From contig NZ_LKHV02000001.1 of NCBI RefSeq assembly GCF_001431315.2, forward strand, positions 1-64,000: a stretch of DNA of 64,000 bases. The letters run 5' to 3'. Of this stretch, positions 20,618 through 31,350 are shown piece after piece. The position numbers and the translations under genes are program-made. The stretch's first letter is position 1, and each line of letters starts with the position of its first letter. The notes beneath the pieces were generated by a model. That model was given only the letters and a program-made list of their open reading frames with translations, made no database searches and was not told the DNA's origin. The stretch is from Candidatus Berkiella cookevillensis. GTDB taxonomy: Bacteria > Pseudomonadota > Gammaproteobacteria > Berkiellales > Berkiellaceae.

Positions 20618-21919
20618 CTAGCCAGCCTTTTTGATTTTAGCGTAATAAAATCCATCCATATTTGCTTCGCCAGGTAATATCTGTCGTCCGTAGGGTAACT
20701 CGATTCCCCAGTTCGCTTCAATGGGACATGCGACTGCATCAGGATTTGAGTTGAAAAACTCAGCTATTTGTTCTTCGTTCTCAGACATTAAGATTGAGCA
20801 TGTTGAATAAAGCAAAATACCATTTGGCTTTAACAATGGCCAGAGTGCGCGTAACAACTGTGCTTGCTGTTGTTCAAGTGCAGCAATATCTTGCGCTTGC
20901 CGTAATAGTTTAATATCTGGGTGACGTCGAATAACGCCTGTGCCAGAGCAAGGGGGATCGAGCAAAATACGATCAAAAATAGGTGTTTGCCAATGTTGTG
21001 AAAGATCAGAGGCATCTGCATTTATCAGTGTGCATTGCAGTTGTAAACGTGCCAGATTTTCTTCCAGTAGGGCAATTTTGTATTTGTTTTTTTCTACCGA
21101 GAAAAGCGTAATGGGACCAGGCGCTTTTTCTAAGATATGCGTTGTTTTGCCGCCAGGTGCGCTGCACGCATCGAGAATGGTTTGATTGGGGGCTATATCG
21201 AGTAATTCAGCCGCCAATTGTGCGCTTGCATCTTGTACTGAAAATAAACCTTCTTTAAAACCAGGCAAAGCAGAGACTTTGCTGTTCTCTGACAAATGTA
21301 AGCCTACTGGACTGCTGGCGATGGGATTCATGTCTATGTGCGCTTCAGTCAAAAGATTGCTGTATTCTGTGCGCGACATCTTGCGTTGATTGACGCGAAT
21401 GGATAAAGGCGCACGTTGGTTATTTTGTTGTAAAATATCGATGTATCGATCGCCCCAGTCTTTTTTGAGTATTTTCATTAACCAAACGGGATGTGCTGTT
21501 CTAATGGGAATGGGATAAGCTTCTACATCTAAGGTTTGTTTGCTTAGTTTGTTTAGGAGCGCATTGACCAAGCCTTTTGCCCATATTTTTTTTAAGGTTT
21601 GGCAAGCATTCACACATTCGTTGACAGCAGCATGGGGTGGTGTATGGAGAAAATAGAGCTGGTAGACGCCAATTAACAGTAGTAATTTGATATCAAAGTC
21701 CTTTTCTTTTAGCGGTTTTTCCATGGCGCTATTAATAATATGCTCCAATAAATAAAACCAACGTAATACACCAAAAATTAGGCTCGCCGTAAAATTGTGA
21801 TCAGAGGGAGAAAGATTGGGATATTGTTGAAAAATAGTATCAGCACTAAAGGTTTTTTTATCTTTAATAATTTGTTGCAGCAATAAGCAACTTAATGCAC
21901 GTAAATTTTGTTTTTTCAT
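20618..21919 (-). CDS. rsmB: 16S rRNA (cytosine(967)-C(5))-methyltransferase RsmB
   Basis: Methylates C967 of 16S rRNA. The 433 residues (E. coli 429) have an N-terminal NusB-like RNA-binding domain (about 1-130) and a C-terminal SAM methyltransferase domain with DACSAPGGKTTHILE, the cysteine motif LDPPCSGTG and the catalytic LLYSTCSI. It starts six bases after the fmt stop; the order def-fmt-rsmB-trkA is conserved. Confidence 0.97.
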   Translation of the reverse strand: MKKQNLRALSCLLLQQIIKDKKTFSADTIFQQYPNLSPSDHNFTASLIFGVLRWFYLLEHIINSAMEKPLKEKDFDIKLLLLIGVYQLYFLHTPPHAAVNECVNACQTLKKIWAKGLVNALLNKLSKQTLDVEAYPIPIRTAHPVWLMKILKKDWGDRYIDILQQNNQRAPLSIRVNQRKMSRTEYSNLLTEAHIDMNPIASSPVGLHLSENSKVSALPGFKEGLFSVQDASAQLAAELLDIAPNQTILDACSAPGGKTTHILEKAPGPITLFSVEKNKYKIALLEENLARLQLQCTLINADASDLSQHWQTPIFDRILLDPPCSGTGVIRRHPDIKLLRQAQDIAALEQQQAQLLRALWPLLKPNGILLYSTCSILMSENEEQIAEFFNSNPDAVACPIEANWGIELPYGRQILPGEANMDGFYYAKIKKAG

Positions 21920-21925
21920 AAAATC

Positions 21926-22855
21926 TTATACGAGAAGGTGTCCGAGCGTAAAAATATCATGTTTGGCATTCATGGCTTCTTTTATCTGAATCCGCTTTTT
22001 GCTGGGAAATTGTATTTCAAAGATCTCAAGGCAATTTTCTTTGCAGGCTACCCAAATGCTTTCATCCGATATTTTGAAAATAGTGCCTGGCACATGTGAA
22101 TGTGTCATCTTATGCGGTATGGCACGATAAATCTTAATCGGATTATTTTGATGCAGCATAAATGCGACAGGCCAGGGATAATAAGCACGTATTTTTCTAT
22201 CTAAAATAAAAGCATCTTCTTGCCAATCCAAACAGGCTTGGTTTTTTTGGATTTTGGGAGCATGACTTGCATGCTGGTTATCTTGAGGAATGGGTATTGC
22301 TTTAACCAGATCATCCAAATGGTGCTTCATGTATTCTGCTGCTAAGCTGCTTAATTTCTCAAATAAGGACTCGGTAGTATCGTCTTTTGCAATGGCTATT
22401 TCGAGTTGTTGCAAAATATCGCCTGTATCCAAGCCTTCATTCATTAACATCAGTGTGACGCCTGTTTTTGCATCACCGTTTAATAAGGCAGATTGTACAG
22501 GAGAAGCACCCCGCCATGCGGGTAACAAAGAAAAATGAATATTAATACAACCGTATTTGGGTATGGCCAATACTTCTTTAGGTAATAATAAACCATAGGC
22601 GGCCACAATCATGACATCCGGCTGGTAAGCTGCAAGCTGTGTAATGGCATCTGAATTTTTTAAAGTAGTGGGTTGTTCAATAATGAGTGCATTTTTCTCT
22701 GCCACTATTTTGACAGGGCTAGGTGTCAGTTTTAATCCTCTGCCTTGGGGTCTATCGGGTTGTGTATAAACAGCCCTAACCTTATGGTGCGTCTCGAGTA
22801 ATGCTTGTAATTGTTGGGCTGCCAGTAAAGGCGTGCCTGCAAAAACGATATTCAT
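21926..22855 (-). CDS. fmt: Methionyl-tRNA formyltransferase
   Basis: Formylates the initiator Met-tRNA with 10-formyl-tetrahydrofolate. The 309 residues (E. coli 315) start MNIVFAGTPLLAAQQLQAL and show the formyl-transfer motif INIHFSLLPAWRGASPVQ with its conserved Asn and His, followed by a C-terminal OB-like domain. It follows def by 29 bases. Def and Fmt work at opposite ends of the formylation cycle. Confidence 0.97.
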   Translation of the reverse strand: MNIVFAGTPLLAAQQLQALLETHHKVRAVYTQPDRPQGRGLKLTPSPVKIVAEKNALIIEQPTTLKNSDAITQLAAYQPDVMIVAAYGLLLPKEVLAIPKYGCINIHFSLLPAWRGASPVQSALLNGDAKTGVTLMLMNEGLDTGDILQQLEIAIAKDDTTESLFEKLSSLAAEYMKHHLDDLVKAIPIPQDNQHASHAPKIQKNQACLDWQEDAFILDRKIRAYYPWPVAFMLHQNNPIKIYRAIPHKMTHSHVPGTIFKISDESIWVACKENCLEIFEIQFPSKKRIQIKEAMNAKHDIFTLGHLLV

Positions 22856-22884
22856 AAGTAACTATTCACTTCACACTAGGATAT

Positions 22885-23382
22885 TTAAGCGCCTAAAGAT
22901 TTTGCTAGCTTTCGGAGCATACGATCTTTCTTTAATTTTGATAAAGTATCAATAAACAGTATGCCATTTAAGTGATCCATCTCATGTTGGACGCAGTTTG
23001 CGGCAAGCTCAGTTAAGCATAATTCTTGCTTTTGACCTTTTACATCTTGAAAGGTCACTGTAATTTGTTCGGCTCTTTCAACGCTGGTATAAACACCAGG
23101 GAATGATAAACAACCTTCATCTGACATAATAATGCCAGAGCGATGCGTGATTTCAGGATTAATCATGCAGATTGGGTTTGATTTATCACGTGAAGTATCC
23201 ATCACAAACATTCTTGCAGTAAGCCCAACCTGATTTGCTGCTAAGCCACAGCCATCATCATCGTACATTGTTTCAAATAGGGAGGCGACTTGCTGTTGCA
23301 ATTGCGCATTGAATTCAACGACTGGGACAGTGATCTCGCGTAATTTTTTATCTGGATAAACCAATATTTTTAGAACACTCAT
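22885..23382 (-). CDS. def: Peptide deformylase
   Basis: Iron-dependent enzyme removing the N-formyl group from new proteins. The 165 residues (E. coli 169) contain all three motifs: GCGLAANQVG, EGCLSFPG (metal-binding Cys) and QHEMDHLNG (two metal-binding His and catalytic Glu). It is the first gene of the reverse-strand run def-fmt-rsmB-trkA-trkH and is divergent from the LysM gene, with about 130 bases between them for both promoters. Confidence 0.97.
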   Translation of the reverse strand: MSVLKILVYPDKKLREITVPVVEFNAQLQQQVASLFETMYDDDGCGLAANQVGLTARMFVMDTSRDKSNPICMINPEITHRSGIIMSDEGCLSFPGVYTSVERAEQITVTFQDVKGQKQELCLTELAANCVQHEMDHLNGILFIDTLSKLKKDRMLRKLAKSLGA

Positions 23383-23512
23383 TTATCAACCTAAATAATT
23401 TTTTGCTATTCGGAGCAAAGTATATCACGACGGGTGGTGGAGGGATGCGCGTAATCAGTGTAAATTCAAAGGAAGCAGAGATAGGATTATGTGTGCTAGC
23501 AAACAAAGGTGA

Positions 23513-24613
23513 GTGAGGCAGAGAGTGTCAACATATGTTTATCTACAGAGATTTTTGACCATAGCGGTTGTGTTGCTTGGATTTTGTTTCATCGTTGAAG
23601 CAAAGCCCGCTTGGATACAAGAAAAGGCTCCCGAAGTTTATGTTGTTAAAAAAGGGGATACCTTATGGGAGATAGCAGGTATTTATTTGAAGGAACCTTG
23701 GCGATGGATAGAAATCTGGGATAGAAATCCTAACATAAGTAACCCCCATCTTATTTATCCGGGTGATAAGATTTTACTCAGCTATGATGCGAACGGCACG
23801 CCAAAGCTTAGCTTAGAACGTGGTAGCAAGACGCCGAATGCTGCTTACTGGGAAGGAGGAACACGTGTTGTTAAGCTAAGCCCTACTATTCGTGAGGGAG
23901 ACGCAGAGGGCGCAATTCCAACGGTGCCTACCCGCGTGATACAACCTTTCTTTAATCGTTCTCAGGTTATTTCTCAAGCACATGTGGATTTTTGTCCGAA
24001 TGTGATTGCCTTGGATGAAGATCATTTGGTTGTGGGGGCGGGCGATCGTATTTATGCCTCAAAGGTAGATGCACATTCTGCAACGGAAATGTTTTCTGTC
24101 TTTCGGGTTGAGAAACTTTATAAAGATCCCAAAAGTAATGAGGTGCTTGGTATTGAGGGCTTGATCTTAGGTAATGCCCAAGTAGAGTTCATGGGGGATC
24201 CTACCTCCTTGATTCTAAAGCAAAGCTATTCTGAAATACGCGTCGGAGATAAGCTGATTGAACCAACGCGAGAACAAGTAGATGCTTTCTTTTTCCCTAA
24301 AGCACCCGATGGCGATCCTACCGGGCAGATTATTTCTGTGTTTGATGGTATTTCACAGATTGGCCAGTATCAAGTGATTGTGATGACAGGTGGTAAAAAT
24401 CAATTAAGAGAAGTGGGCGATGTTTTAGCGGTCTATCAAAAACAAAAAGACTTGCCCACCCGAATTCGGAATAAGAAAGAAACATCTTATGATTTCCCCG
24501 CTTTAAAGATTGGGCGTTTAGTGGTTTTTCGCGTTTTTGATAAAGTGAGTTATGGCTTGGTAATGAATGCGACTCGTCCTATTTATCTTAAAGATGAGGT
24601 AGGCGAACCCTAA
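23513..24613 (+). CDS. LysM peptidoglycan-binding envelope protein
   Basis: Likely periplasmic or envelope protein binding peptidoglycan. A hydrophobic segment (FLTIAVVLLGFCFIVEA) acts as signal or anchor, then a single LysM domain follows with YVVKKGDTLWEIAG and NPHLIYPGDKILL. The C-terminal 250 residues have no named domain I recognise. The 366 residues assume a GTG at 23513 with AAGG only three bases upstream; a GTG at 23525 with GAGG is an alternative. The gene is the positional match of the LysM gene between def and dprA in Pseudomonas. Confidence 0.88.
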   Translation: MRQRVSTYVYLQRFLTIAVVLLGFCFIVEAKPAWIQEKAPEVYVVKKGDTLWEIAGIYLKEPWRWIEIWDRNPNISNPHLIYPGDKILLSYDANGTPKLSLERGSKTPNAAYWEGGTRVVKLSPTIREGDAEGAIPTVPTRVIQPFFNRSQVISQAHVDFCPNVIALDEDHLVVGAGDRIYASKVDAHSATEMFSVFRVEKLYKDPKSNEVLGIEGLILGNAQVEFMGDPTSLILKQSYSEIRVGDKLIEPTREQVDAFFFPKAPDGDPTGQIISVFDGISQIGQYQVIVMTGGKNQLREVGDVLAVYQKQKDLPTRIRNKKETSYDFPALKIGRLVVFRVFDKVSYGLVMNATRPIYLKDEVGEP

Positions 24614-24652
24614 GTGCTGTGACTATTCGTCTTCTCACATGAATTTTTAAGG

Positions 24653-25846
24653 ATGTTACATATCAAAATGAAATTGCAGACCACTGTCGAAGTAGACGTA
24701 AAAGTGCGTGATTTGCCCTTTTGGTTGGCGTTGAATCGTTATCCAGGTTTTGGACCACAGAAATTTAAAAAACTATGTGCCTTGTCAGCGTGTTTGAGTG
24801 ATTGGTTTATAAACGATAGACCCACAGCGCAATTTACGGAGTGGTTGCGTTCGAATCGATTGCCATTAGTAGAGATGGATTGGAAGGGGGTAGAGAAAGA
24901 CTTGGCTTGGGCGTTGAAAGCAGATTGCCATATTCTTAGGCTGACAGATTCTGATTATCCTAAGCGGTTACGGCATATACCCTCACCGCCGCCCGTGCTT
25001 TTTGTAAAGGGGAATGTCGCTTTGCTTGAGCAGCCTCAAATTGGGATGGTGGGTAGCAGGCACCCAACCCAAGAGGGCTTAGAAAATGCTTTCCAATTTG
25101 CGAAGCAGCTTTCTCATTGGGGCCTGATTGTGACCAGTGGTCTGGCGCAAGGCATTGATGGTGCTTGTCATAAAGGCGCATTGCAAGGCAAAAGCCCTAC
25201 AATTGCAGTTTTGGGAAATGGTTTGAACGAGATTTATCCTAAAAAGCATCATCCTTTGGCTATGAGTATTTTAGCAAATGGGGCTTTGGTTTCTGAGATT
25301 CCTATTGATTCTCCACCCAGAAAGGAACATTTTCCAAGAAGAAATAGGATTATAAGTGGATTGTCTTATGGCATTATAGTGGTTGAGGCCGCAAAAAAAA
25401 GTGGCTCTTTGATTACAGCGAACTATGCTATTGAACAGGGGAGAGAAGTTTTTGCACTCCCTGGTTCGATACATAACCCACTTGCTAAGGGGTGCCATCA
25501 GTTGATACGAGAAGGCGCTATCTGTATTGAAGACGTTAACCAGGTGCTTGAAGTCTTGGCGCCGGTGTTGACTGAATTCCACGGTGATGCGAGTATTAAC
25601 TTCAATGACACTATTAGCCAGGGTTCAAACCAATTATTTATACAGGAGGAGATCCATTCTCATACACAAGATCCGATGGAAGCGACCTTGATGGCGGCCT
25701 TGTCGGATATTTGTACACCCATTGATGTAATTGTCCAGCAAACAGGATTATCGGCCCAACAAGTATCTGTTTTACTGCTCAGTCTTGAGTTAAACGGACA
25801 AGTGAAATCGGTACCCGGTGGTATAATCCGTCTGAATAATAGGTGA
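24653..25846 (+). CDS. dprA: DNA-processing protein DprA
   Basis: Binds incoming single-stranded DNA and loads RecA during natural transformation. The 397 residues have an N-terminal SAM-like part (LPFWLALNRYPGFGPQKFKKL), the Rossmann core with MVGSRHPTQEGL, SGLAQGIDGACHKGAL, PRRNRIISGLS and VVEAAKKSGSL, and a C-terminal winged-helix domain near 335-397. The ATG at 24653 has AAGG directly against it, so initiation at the in-frame ATG 24668 is also possible. With comF at 42213 it hints at DNA uptake ability. Confidence 0.94.
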   Translation: MLHIKMKLQTTVEVDVKVRDLPFWLALNRYPGFGPQKFKKLCALSACLSDWFINDRPTAQFTEWLRSNRLPLVEMDWKGVEKDLAWALKADCHILRLTDSDYPKRLRHIPSPPPVLFVKGNVALLEQPQIGMVGSRHPTQEGLENAFQFAKQLSHWGLIVTSGLAQGIDGACHKGALQGKSPTIAVLGNGLNEIYPKKHHPLAMSILANGALVSEIPIDSPPRKEHFPRRNRIISGLSYGIIVVEAAKKSGSLITANYAIEQGREVFALPGSIHNPLAKGCHQLIREGAICIEDVNQVLEVLAPVLTEFHGDASINFNDTISQGSNQLFIQEEIHSHTQDPMEATLMAALSDICTPIDVIVQQTGLSAQQVSVLLLSLELNGQVKSVPGGIIRLNNR

Positions 25847-25851
25847 CGACT

Positions 25852-26331
25852 ATGAAAGAGAATGTGATTGATGTACTCATGTTTTTATTCGATAACTACT
25901 TCATCTATGAGGAGGGAATGCCTGAGGACGAAATGACTTTGGCGTGCGAATTAGAAGAAGCAGGTTTTGATGTAAAAGAAATCTCCCAAGCATTTGACTG
26001 GCTCGGAGAATTAGCCGAGTTACAGCACTCACAACAGGCTGTAGCACTTTTACACAGTCAGGCCATACGTGTATTTACGGCAGCCGAAAGTCGTAAGTTA
26101 GAGGTTCCTTGTTTAAGTTATTTGTTACAGCTTGAAGAAATGGGCTTAATCGATGTGCTTGCTAGGGAGGTGATTATTGAACGAGCCATGGCCATACAAG
26201 CCCCGCAGATCAATTTACCCGCCTTTAAACGTATCGTTGGCCTTGTCATGATGAATAGTCCACAATACCAGGACAATTTTGCATTTATAGAAGCATTAAT
26301 TTGCGATGAAGTAGAGGGCGTTATTCATTAA
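25852..26331 (+). CDS. smg: Smg family protein (DUF494)
   Basis: Conserved small protein of unknown biochemical role found between dprA and topA in many Gammaproteobacteria. Start ATG 25852 gives MKENVIDVLMFLFDNYF, matching the family N terminus; it has AGGTGA five bases upstream and begins six bases after the dprA stop. A GTG at 25843 would overlap dprA. The product is 159 residues (E. coli 157), acidic and mostly helical. Confidence 0.92.
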   Translation: MKENVIDVLMFLFDNYFIYEEGMPEDEMTLACELEEAGFDVKEISQAFDWLGELAELQHSQQAVALLHSQAIRVFTAAESRKLEVPCLSYLLQLEEMGLIDVLAREVIIERAMAIQAPQINLPAFKRIVGLVMMNSPQYQDNFAFIEALICDEVEGVIH

Positions 26332-26371
26332 CGCCCCGCCCCTCTAAAATAGGTTAGGAGCATTTTAAACC

Positions 26372-28660
26372 ATGAGTCATAGACTCGTCGTAGTGGAATC
26401 ACCCGCTAAGGCCAAAACAATTAAGAAATATTTAGGGAAAGATTATCAGGTCGTGGCCTCTTATGGCCACGTCCGCGATTTGGTTCCCAAAGAAGGTGCG
26501 GTTGATCCCGATAACGATTTTGCGATGAAATATGAAATCATTGAAAAAAATGCTCATCATGTAAAAGTTATTGCGCAATCGTTAAAAACGCATACTGAAT
26601 TATTACTCGCAACTGACCCTGATAGAGAAGGCGAAGCGATAGCCTTTCATATCGTGGAATTAATGAAAGAAAAGAAGCTCTTGGATGATAAAAAATCTGT
26701 CCGTCGAGTCGTTTTTCATGAAATTACCAAGCAAGCTATTCTTGGCGCTATTGACGAATCTAGAGAGCTGTCTATGGATTTGGTTAATGCCCAACAAGCA
26801 AGGCGTGCTTTAGATTATCTCGTTGGTTTTAACCTTTCTCCTTTATTATGGCGAAAAATTAGGCCAGGCCTGTCTGCTGGACGTGTGCAAAGCGCTGCTT
26901 TACGCATGATAGTCGAGAGAGAGCAAGAGATCGAAGCCTTTATTGCACGAGAATATTGGACCATTGATGCACATTGTGAAAAATCTGAACAAAGCTTCAA
27001 AGCTAAGCTACATATTTTAGCAGGAGAGAAGCAAAAGCAATTTTCTATCACAAATGCTGAAATGTCTGCAAAAGCGATTGAAATCCTCAAGCAAGCAAGC
27101 CAAGGGATTTTAATTGTAGATAAGATTGAGAAGAAAAAGCGTAAACGCAACCCCTCTCCACCCTTTACAACTTCTACCTTACAACAGGAAGCGTCTCGAA
27201 AATTAGGCTTTACTGCAAATCGCACGATGCGCACTGCACAGCAGCTTTATGAAGGTATTGATTTAGGTGATGGAAACGTGGGATTGATATCCTATATGCG
27301 TACCGATTCGGTGAATCTTGCAACTGTTGCTGTTGAGGAATTAAGAGAAGTTATTACTGAGAAGTATGGTCAAAAGGCCTTACCTGACAGTGCAGTTGTT
27401 TATAAGACAAAGTCTAAGAATGCACAAGAGGCGCATGAAGCAATTCGACCCACCTCGGCCAGAATTGAGCCAGAGTCTATCCGCGCTAAGCTTTCAGATG
27501 ATCAATTTAAGCTGTATCAGCTCATTTGGAAGCGTACAGTTGCTTGCCAGATGATTTATGCCACCATTGATACTGTCTCTTGCGATTTAAAATGTGGGGA
27601 AAACCATATATTCAGAGCCAATGGTTCTACCATAACGGATCCAGGATTTTTGCAAGTATACGAAGAAGGCAAAGACGATAGTACGCAAGAAGCAGAAAGA
27701 ACGCTGCCAATCATGAAAGAAGGCGATAAGATTAATCTGCAAGATATCAAGGGCGAGCAGCACTTCACGGAGCCACCACCACGCTTTTCAGAAGCGACTT
27801 TAGTGAAGACATTAGAAGAATACGGTATTGGGCGCCCTTCAACCTATGCTTCTATTATCGGTACTTTGCAACATCGCGAATATGTAAAAATTGAAAATAA
27901 ACGTTTTCATCCTACGGATGTAGGTCGTGTTGTCAATCGATTCTTAACAACGTATTTTTCTAAATACGTAGATTATGGTTTTACCGCAAGTTTAGAAGAT
28001 GAATTGGATGCTGTATCACGAGGTGAACAAGCTTGGAAGCCCGTCTTAGAAACTTTCTGGCAACCCTTTGTTAGCTTGATCAAAGAAATTAGAGACAATG
28101 TTAAGCGTCAGGATGTGACACAAGAACCATTGGATGAACAATGTCCAAAATGTAATGCGCAATTGTCGATTCGCTTAGGGAAACGAGGCCGTTTCGTTGG
28201 TTGTACCGCTTATCCTGAATGTGATTATACCCGGAGCTTAGAAAATAGCTCAGAAGAAGCGCCAGCCGCTCAAGTGGTAGAAGGTAGATCTTGTCCTGAG
28301 TGTAACAGCGCGCTTAACATAAAAAGTGGCAAATACGGAAAATTTATAGGTTGTAGTAGCTATCCAGATTGTAAGTTTATTGAGCCCTTAGAAAAGCCGG
28401 AAGACACAGGTGTTACTTGCCCTATTTGCAAGAAAGGCCAAATCTTAAAGCGAAAATCTAAACGAGGTAAGATCTTCTTTTCGTGTGCCAAATATCCAGA
28501 TTGTGAATATGCATTATGGTATCCGCCGGTGAATCAAGCCTGCCCTGAATGCAGTTGGCCAATCACAATGACAAAGACCACGAAGAAAAATGGCGTAGAA
28601 AGAGTATGTCCGCAAAAAGATTGTAAATTTAGCGAACCCTTAGAAGCGCCGGAAGAATAA
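26372..28660 (+). CDS. topA: DNA topoisomerase I
   Basis: Type IA topoisomerase that relaxes negative supercoils. The 762 residues start with the TOPRIM domain (LVVVESPAKAKTIKKYLG, TDPDREGEAIAFHI). The catalytic Tyr is residue 308 in SYMRTDSVN. The C terminus holds four zinc-ribbon-like units, beginning CPKCNAQL, CPECNSAL, CPICKKGQ and CPECSWPI, the last ending in CPQKDC. E. coli TopA (865 aa) has a longer tail. The balance of this enzyme with gyrase sets supercoiling. Confidence 0.97.
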   Translation: MSHRLVVVESPAKAKTIKKYLGKDYQVVASYGHVRDLVPKEGAVDPDNDFAMKYEIIEKNAHHVKVIAQSLKTHTELLLATDPDREGEAIAFHIVELMKEKKLLDDKKSVRRVVFHEITKQAILGAIDESRELSMDLVNAQQARRALDYLVGFNLSPLLWRKIRPGLSAGRVQSAALRMIVEREQEIEAFIAREYWTIDAHCEKSEQSFKAKLHILAGEKQKQFSITNAEMSAKAIEILKQASQGILIVDKIEKKKRKRNPSPPFTTSTLQQEASRKLGFTANRTMRTAQQLYEGIDLGDGNVGLISYMRTDSVNLATVAVEELREVITEKYGQKALPDSAVVYKTKSKNAQEAHEAIRPTSARIEPESIRAKLSDDQFKLYQLIWKRTVACQMIYATIDTVSCDLKCGENHIFRANGSTITDPGFLQVYEEGKDDSTQEAERTLPIMKEGDKINLQDIKGEQHFTEPPPRFSEATLVKTLEEYGIGRPSTYASIIGTLQHREYVKIENKRFHPTDVGRVVNRFLTTYFSKYVDYGFTASLEDELDAVSRGEQAWKPVLETFWQPFVSLIKEIRDNVKRQDVTQEPLDEQCPKCNAQLSIRLGKRGRFVGCTAYPECDYTRSLENSSEEAPAAQVVEGRSCPECNSALNIKSGKYGKFIGCSSYPDCKFIEPLEKPEDTGVTCPICKKGQILKRKSKRGKIFFSCAKYPDCEYALWYPPVNQACPECSWPITMTKTTKKNGVERVCPQKDCKFSEPLEAPEE

Positions 28661-28723
28661 ATAAGTAGTAACCGCGCTTTTTTCTTTGCAGGAAAAAGCG
28701 TAATCAATTTAAGCAGGTCGTAG

Positions 28724-29644
<921 letters not shown>

Positions 29645-29696
29645 TTCTTTTCAAAAAATATTCATATAAAAATTCTAAAATTAAGCTCATAGAAAG

Positions 29697-29722
29697 GTGT
29701 ATGCATGTAGGTACACTTTTTT
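29697..29722 (+). terminator. Putative intrinsic terminator after hemF
   Basis: GTGTA (29697-29701) pairs with TACAC (29712-29716) over a 10-base loop, followed by six T (29717-29722). The stem is short, so efficiency is uncertain. Confidence 0.4.
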
Positions 29723-29819
29723 ATTGCTGAAATAATCAGTGTTTTTTCCTTATTGCTGTTTCTAACTAAATTTAGTTGTGCTACTATCCTCCTCCCCTTT
29801 ATCTGCTAGGATAGACCAA

Positions 29820-31256
29820 ATGTCTTTAGAAGAAGCATTAAAGCAAGAAAACATAAATCGAATTCAAGAACAATTATTAGAGAATATTGCGCCCAAGGCA
29901 AGATCCAAAGGTGAGCCGTTTTGTTGGACAGACAATTATTTGCGTCGAAAAATAAGCGATCATTTTAATTCTGCCGTCTTGGATATGAGTGGTAATTGGG
30001 ATGGTTTGAGTGAAGATGCCATCATTCGCGATGGAATAAATTTTGTAATTCACAATGATATAAATACCGTTTTAGGTAGATATTTTCTTTCATATGCGCA
30101 AAATGTAAGTGCCTATGTTAGAGAAATCCAAACTTCAAAAATTGAAAGTATGAATATCACTGTGCAAGATTTATTCATTGATCCAGCACATTTACACTAT
30201 TCTTATAAAAGAGCTGAAATTGCTACTTTGAAGATTGCGAAGATAGAGGTGATTAGGTGGTTGGCAGGACTTATTCAAGATTCAAATACCATAGGAAATA
30301 AGGTATTGCTCAATACGCAATTAGAAACTGCTTTGAATTCAAATACTAAATTGTCTTTTGCTGAAAAAACGCAAGCATTTTTTGATAAAATAAAATTATT
30401 ATCCACTGATTTAAGATTATTTTATAGAAGAAGTAGTCATAATAATGTTTCACAAAATTTCGAGAATGCTTGGTCGCAATTACAATTGATAGCGCATGCA
30501 GGCAATCAATATGATTTTAGTGTGGGGCGAGCACTTAAGGTTTGGGGTTTTTCCTTTATGACTGGCTTAAAGCTCATTGCATTCTCACCCTTACGTCTTG
30601 CTATGTTTGTACATAAAATGTTTGATACGTGGACAGGCATGCCAATTAATTCAATGTATAGTGCCATGAATGCATACACGTCTGTGTCTATATTAAAACC
30701 TGCTGTGGATACCTTCGATTTAACAAGAAGGGCTATTTTGCCTTTTGCTGAAGGGGCTTTACTCATTTTTTTGGTACCCGTGAGTCTTATTCCTTATGTG
30801 CTGATGCCCATGGTAGGCGCATGTGCTGCTTCTGTGTGTATGAATGCTTACAGTATTTATACGGGGGTACAATCTATCAGTCGTTATATCGCGGGGGGGC
30901 GTTTGGAGCCTGAAACACAAGCCCGAGGTTCTATCGATGTATTACTCACAAATCCAAGTATGACGAGTATAGCGCGTATTATTGCTATGCTAAAGTATCA
31001 GCATCCAGAATTGATGGCGATTTTATCCGCGTCAGAGATAGATGCTTTGATTGCACAAGCGCAAGCAGCGCAACACAGTGGCGGGGTAGAACCGCAAGCC
31101 GATGACGTAGTTGAGGCTGTATTTCATGCTGGACAGCTTCAAGCTTATCTCATTGAGCAACAACCTATCTATGGACCTGGGCATGCCATTGCCTTGCCTG
31201 GCACCATCAATCCAGAAAATGTAGTCGCGTGCTCTGAAGTAAATAGACTTAGATAA
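29820..31256 (+). CDS. Hypothetical protein with internal hydrophobic region
   Basis: I do not recognise this 478-residue protein. The ATG at 29820 has AGGA eight bases upstream and is preferred to a GTG at 29778. The first 230 residues are hydrophilic and helical, with many Asn, Lys and Glu. Hydrophobic stretches lie at about 239-275 and 303-345 (ALLIFLVPVSLIPYVLMPMV) and could form a pair of membrane hairpins. The tail is Ala/Gln-rich (IDALIAQAQAAQ). It is inserted between hemF and aroE, adjacent genes in related genomes. Size and layout resemble secreted effectors of intracellular bacteria, but nothing proves that. Confidence 0.72.
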   Translation: MSLEEALKQENINRIQEQLLENIAPKARSKGEPFCWTDNYLRRKISDHFNSAVLDMSGNWDGLSEDAIIRDGINFVIHNDINTVLGRYFLSYAQNVSAYVREIQTSKIESMNITVQDLFIDPAHLHYSYKRAEIATLKIAKIEVIRWLAGLIQDSNTIGNKVLLNTQLETALNSNTKLSFAEKTQAFFDKIKLLSTDLRLFYRRSSHNNVSQNFENAWSQLQLIAHAGNQYDFSVGRALKVWGFSFMTGLKLIAFSPLRLAMFVHKMFDTWTGMPINSMYSAMNAYTSVSILKPAVDTFDLTRRAILPFAEGALLIFLVPVSLIPYVLMPMVGACAASVCMNAYSIYTGVQSISRYIAGGRLEPETQARGSIDVLLTNPSMTSIARIIAMLKYQHPELMAILSASEIDALIAQAQAAQHSGGVEPQADDVVEAVFHAGQLQAYLIEQQPIYGPGHAIALPGTINPENVVACSEVNRLR

Positions 31257-31337
31257 GCACCATTTTTCTGGAAAGTTGGTTTTTCAACTTGTAGATTGCC
31301 ACAGCTAGTTTCGTTAAACTAATCACATCTTTTTTCT

Positions 31338-31344
31338 GTGGAGA
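31338..31344 (+). promoter_or_regulatory. Ribosome binding site that decides the aroE start
   Basis: GTGGAGA lies six bases before the ATT at 31351, the best-placed initiation signal in the aroE frame. The nearby ATG at 31344 is in another frame that ends after 26 codons. Confidence 0.55.
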
Positions 31345-31350
31345 TGACAG

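Noticed and set aside
28675-28700. Hairpin between topA and hemF as a terminator
   Set aside because: The stem CGCTTTTT/AAAAAGCG is good, but no T tract follows on the forward strand and hemF begins 24 bases later.
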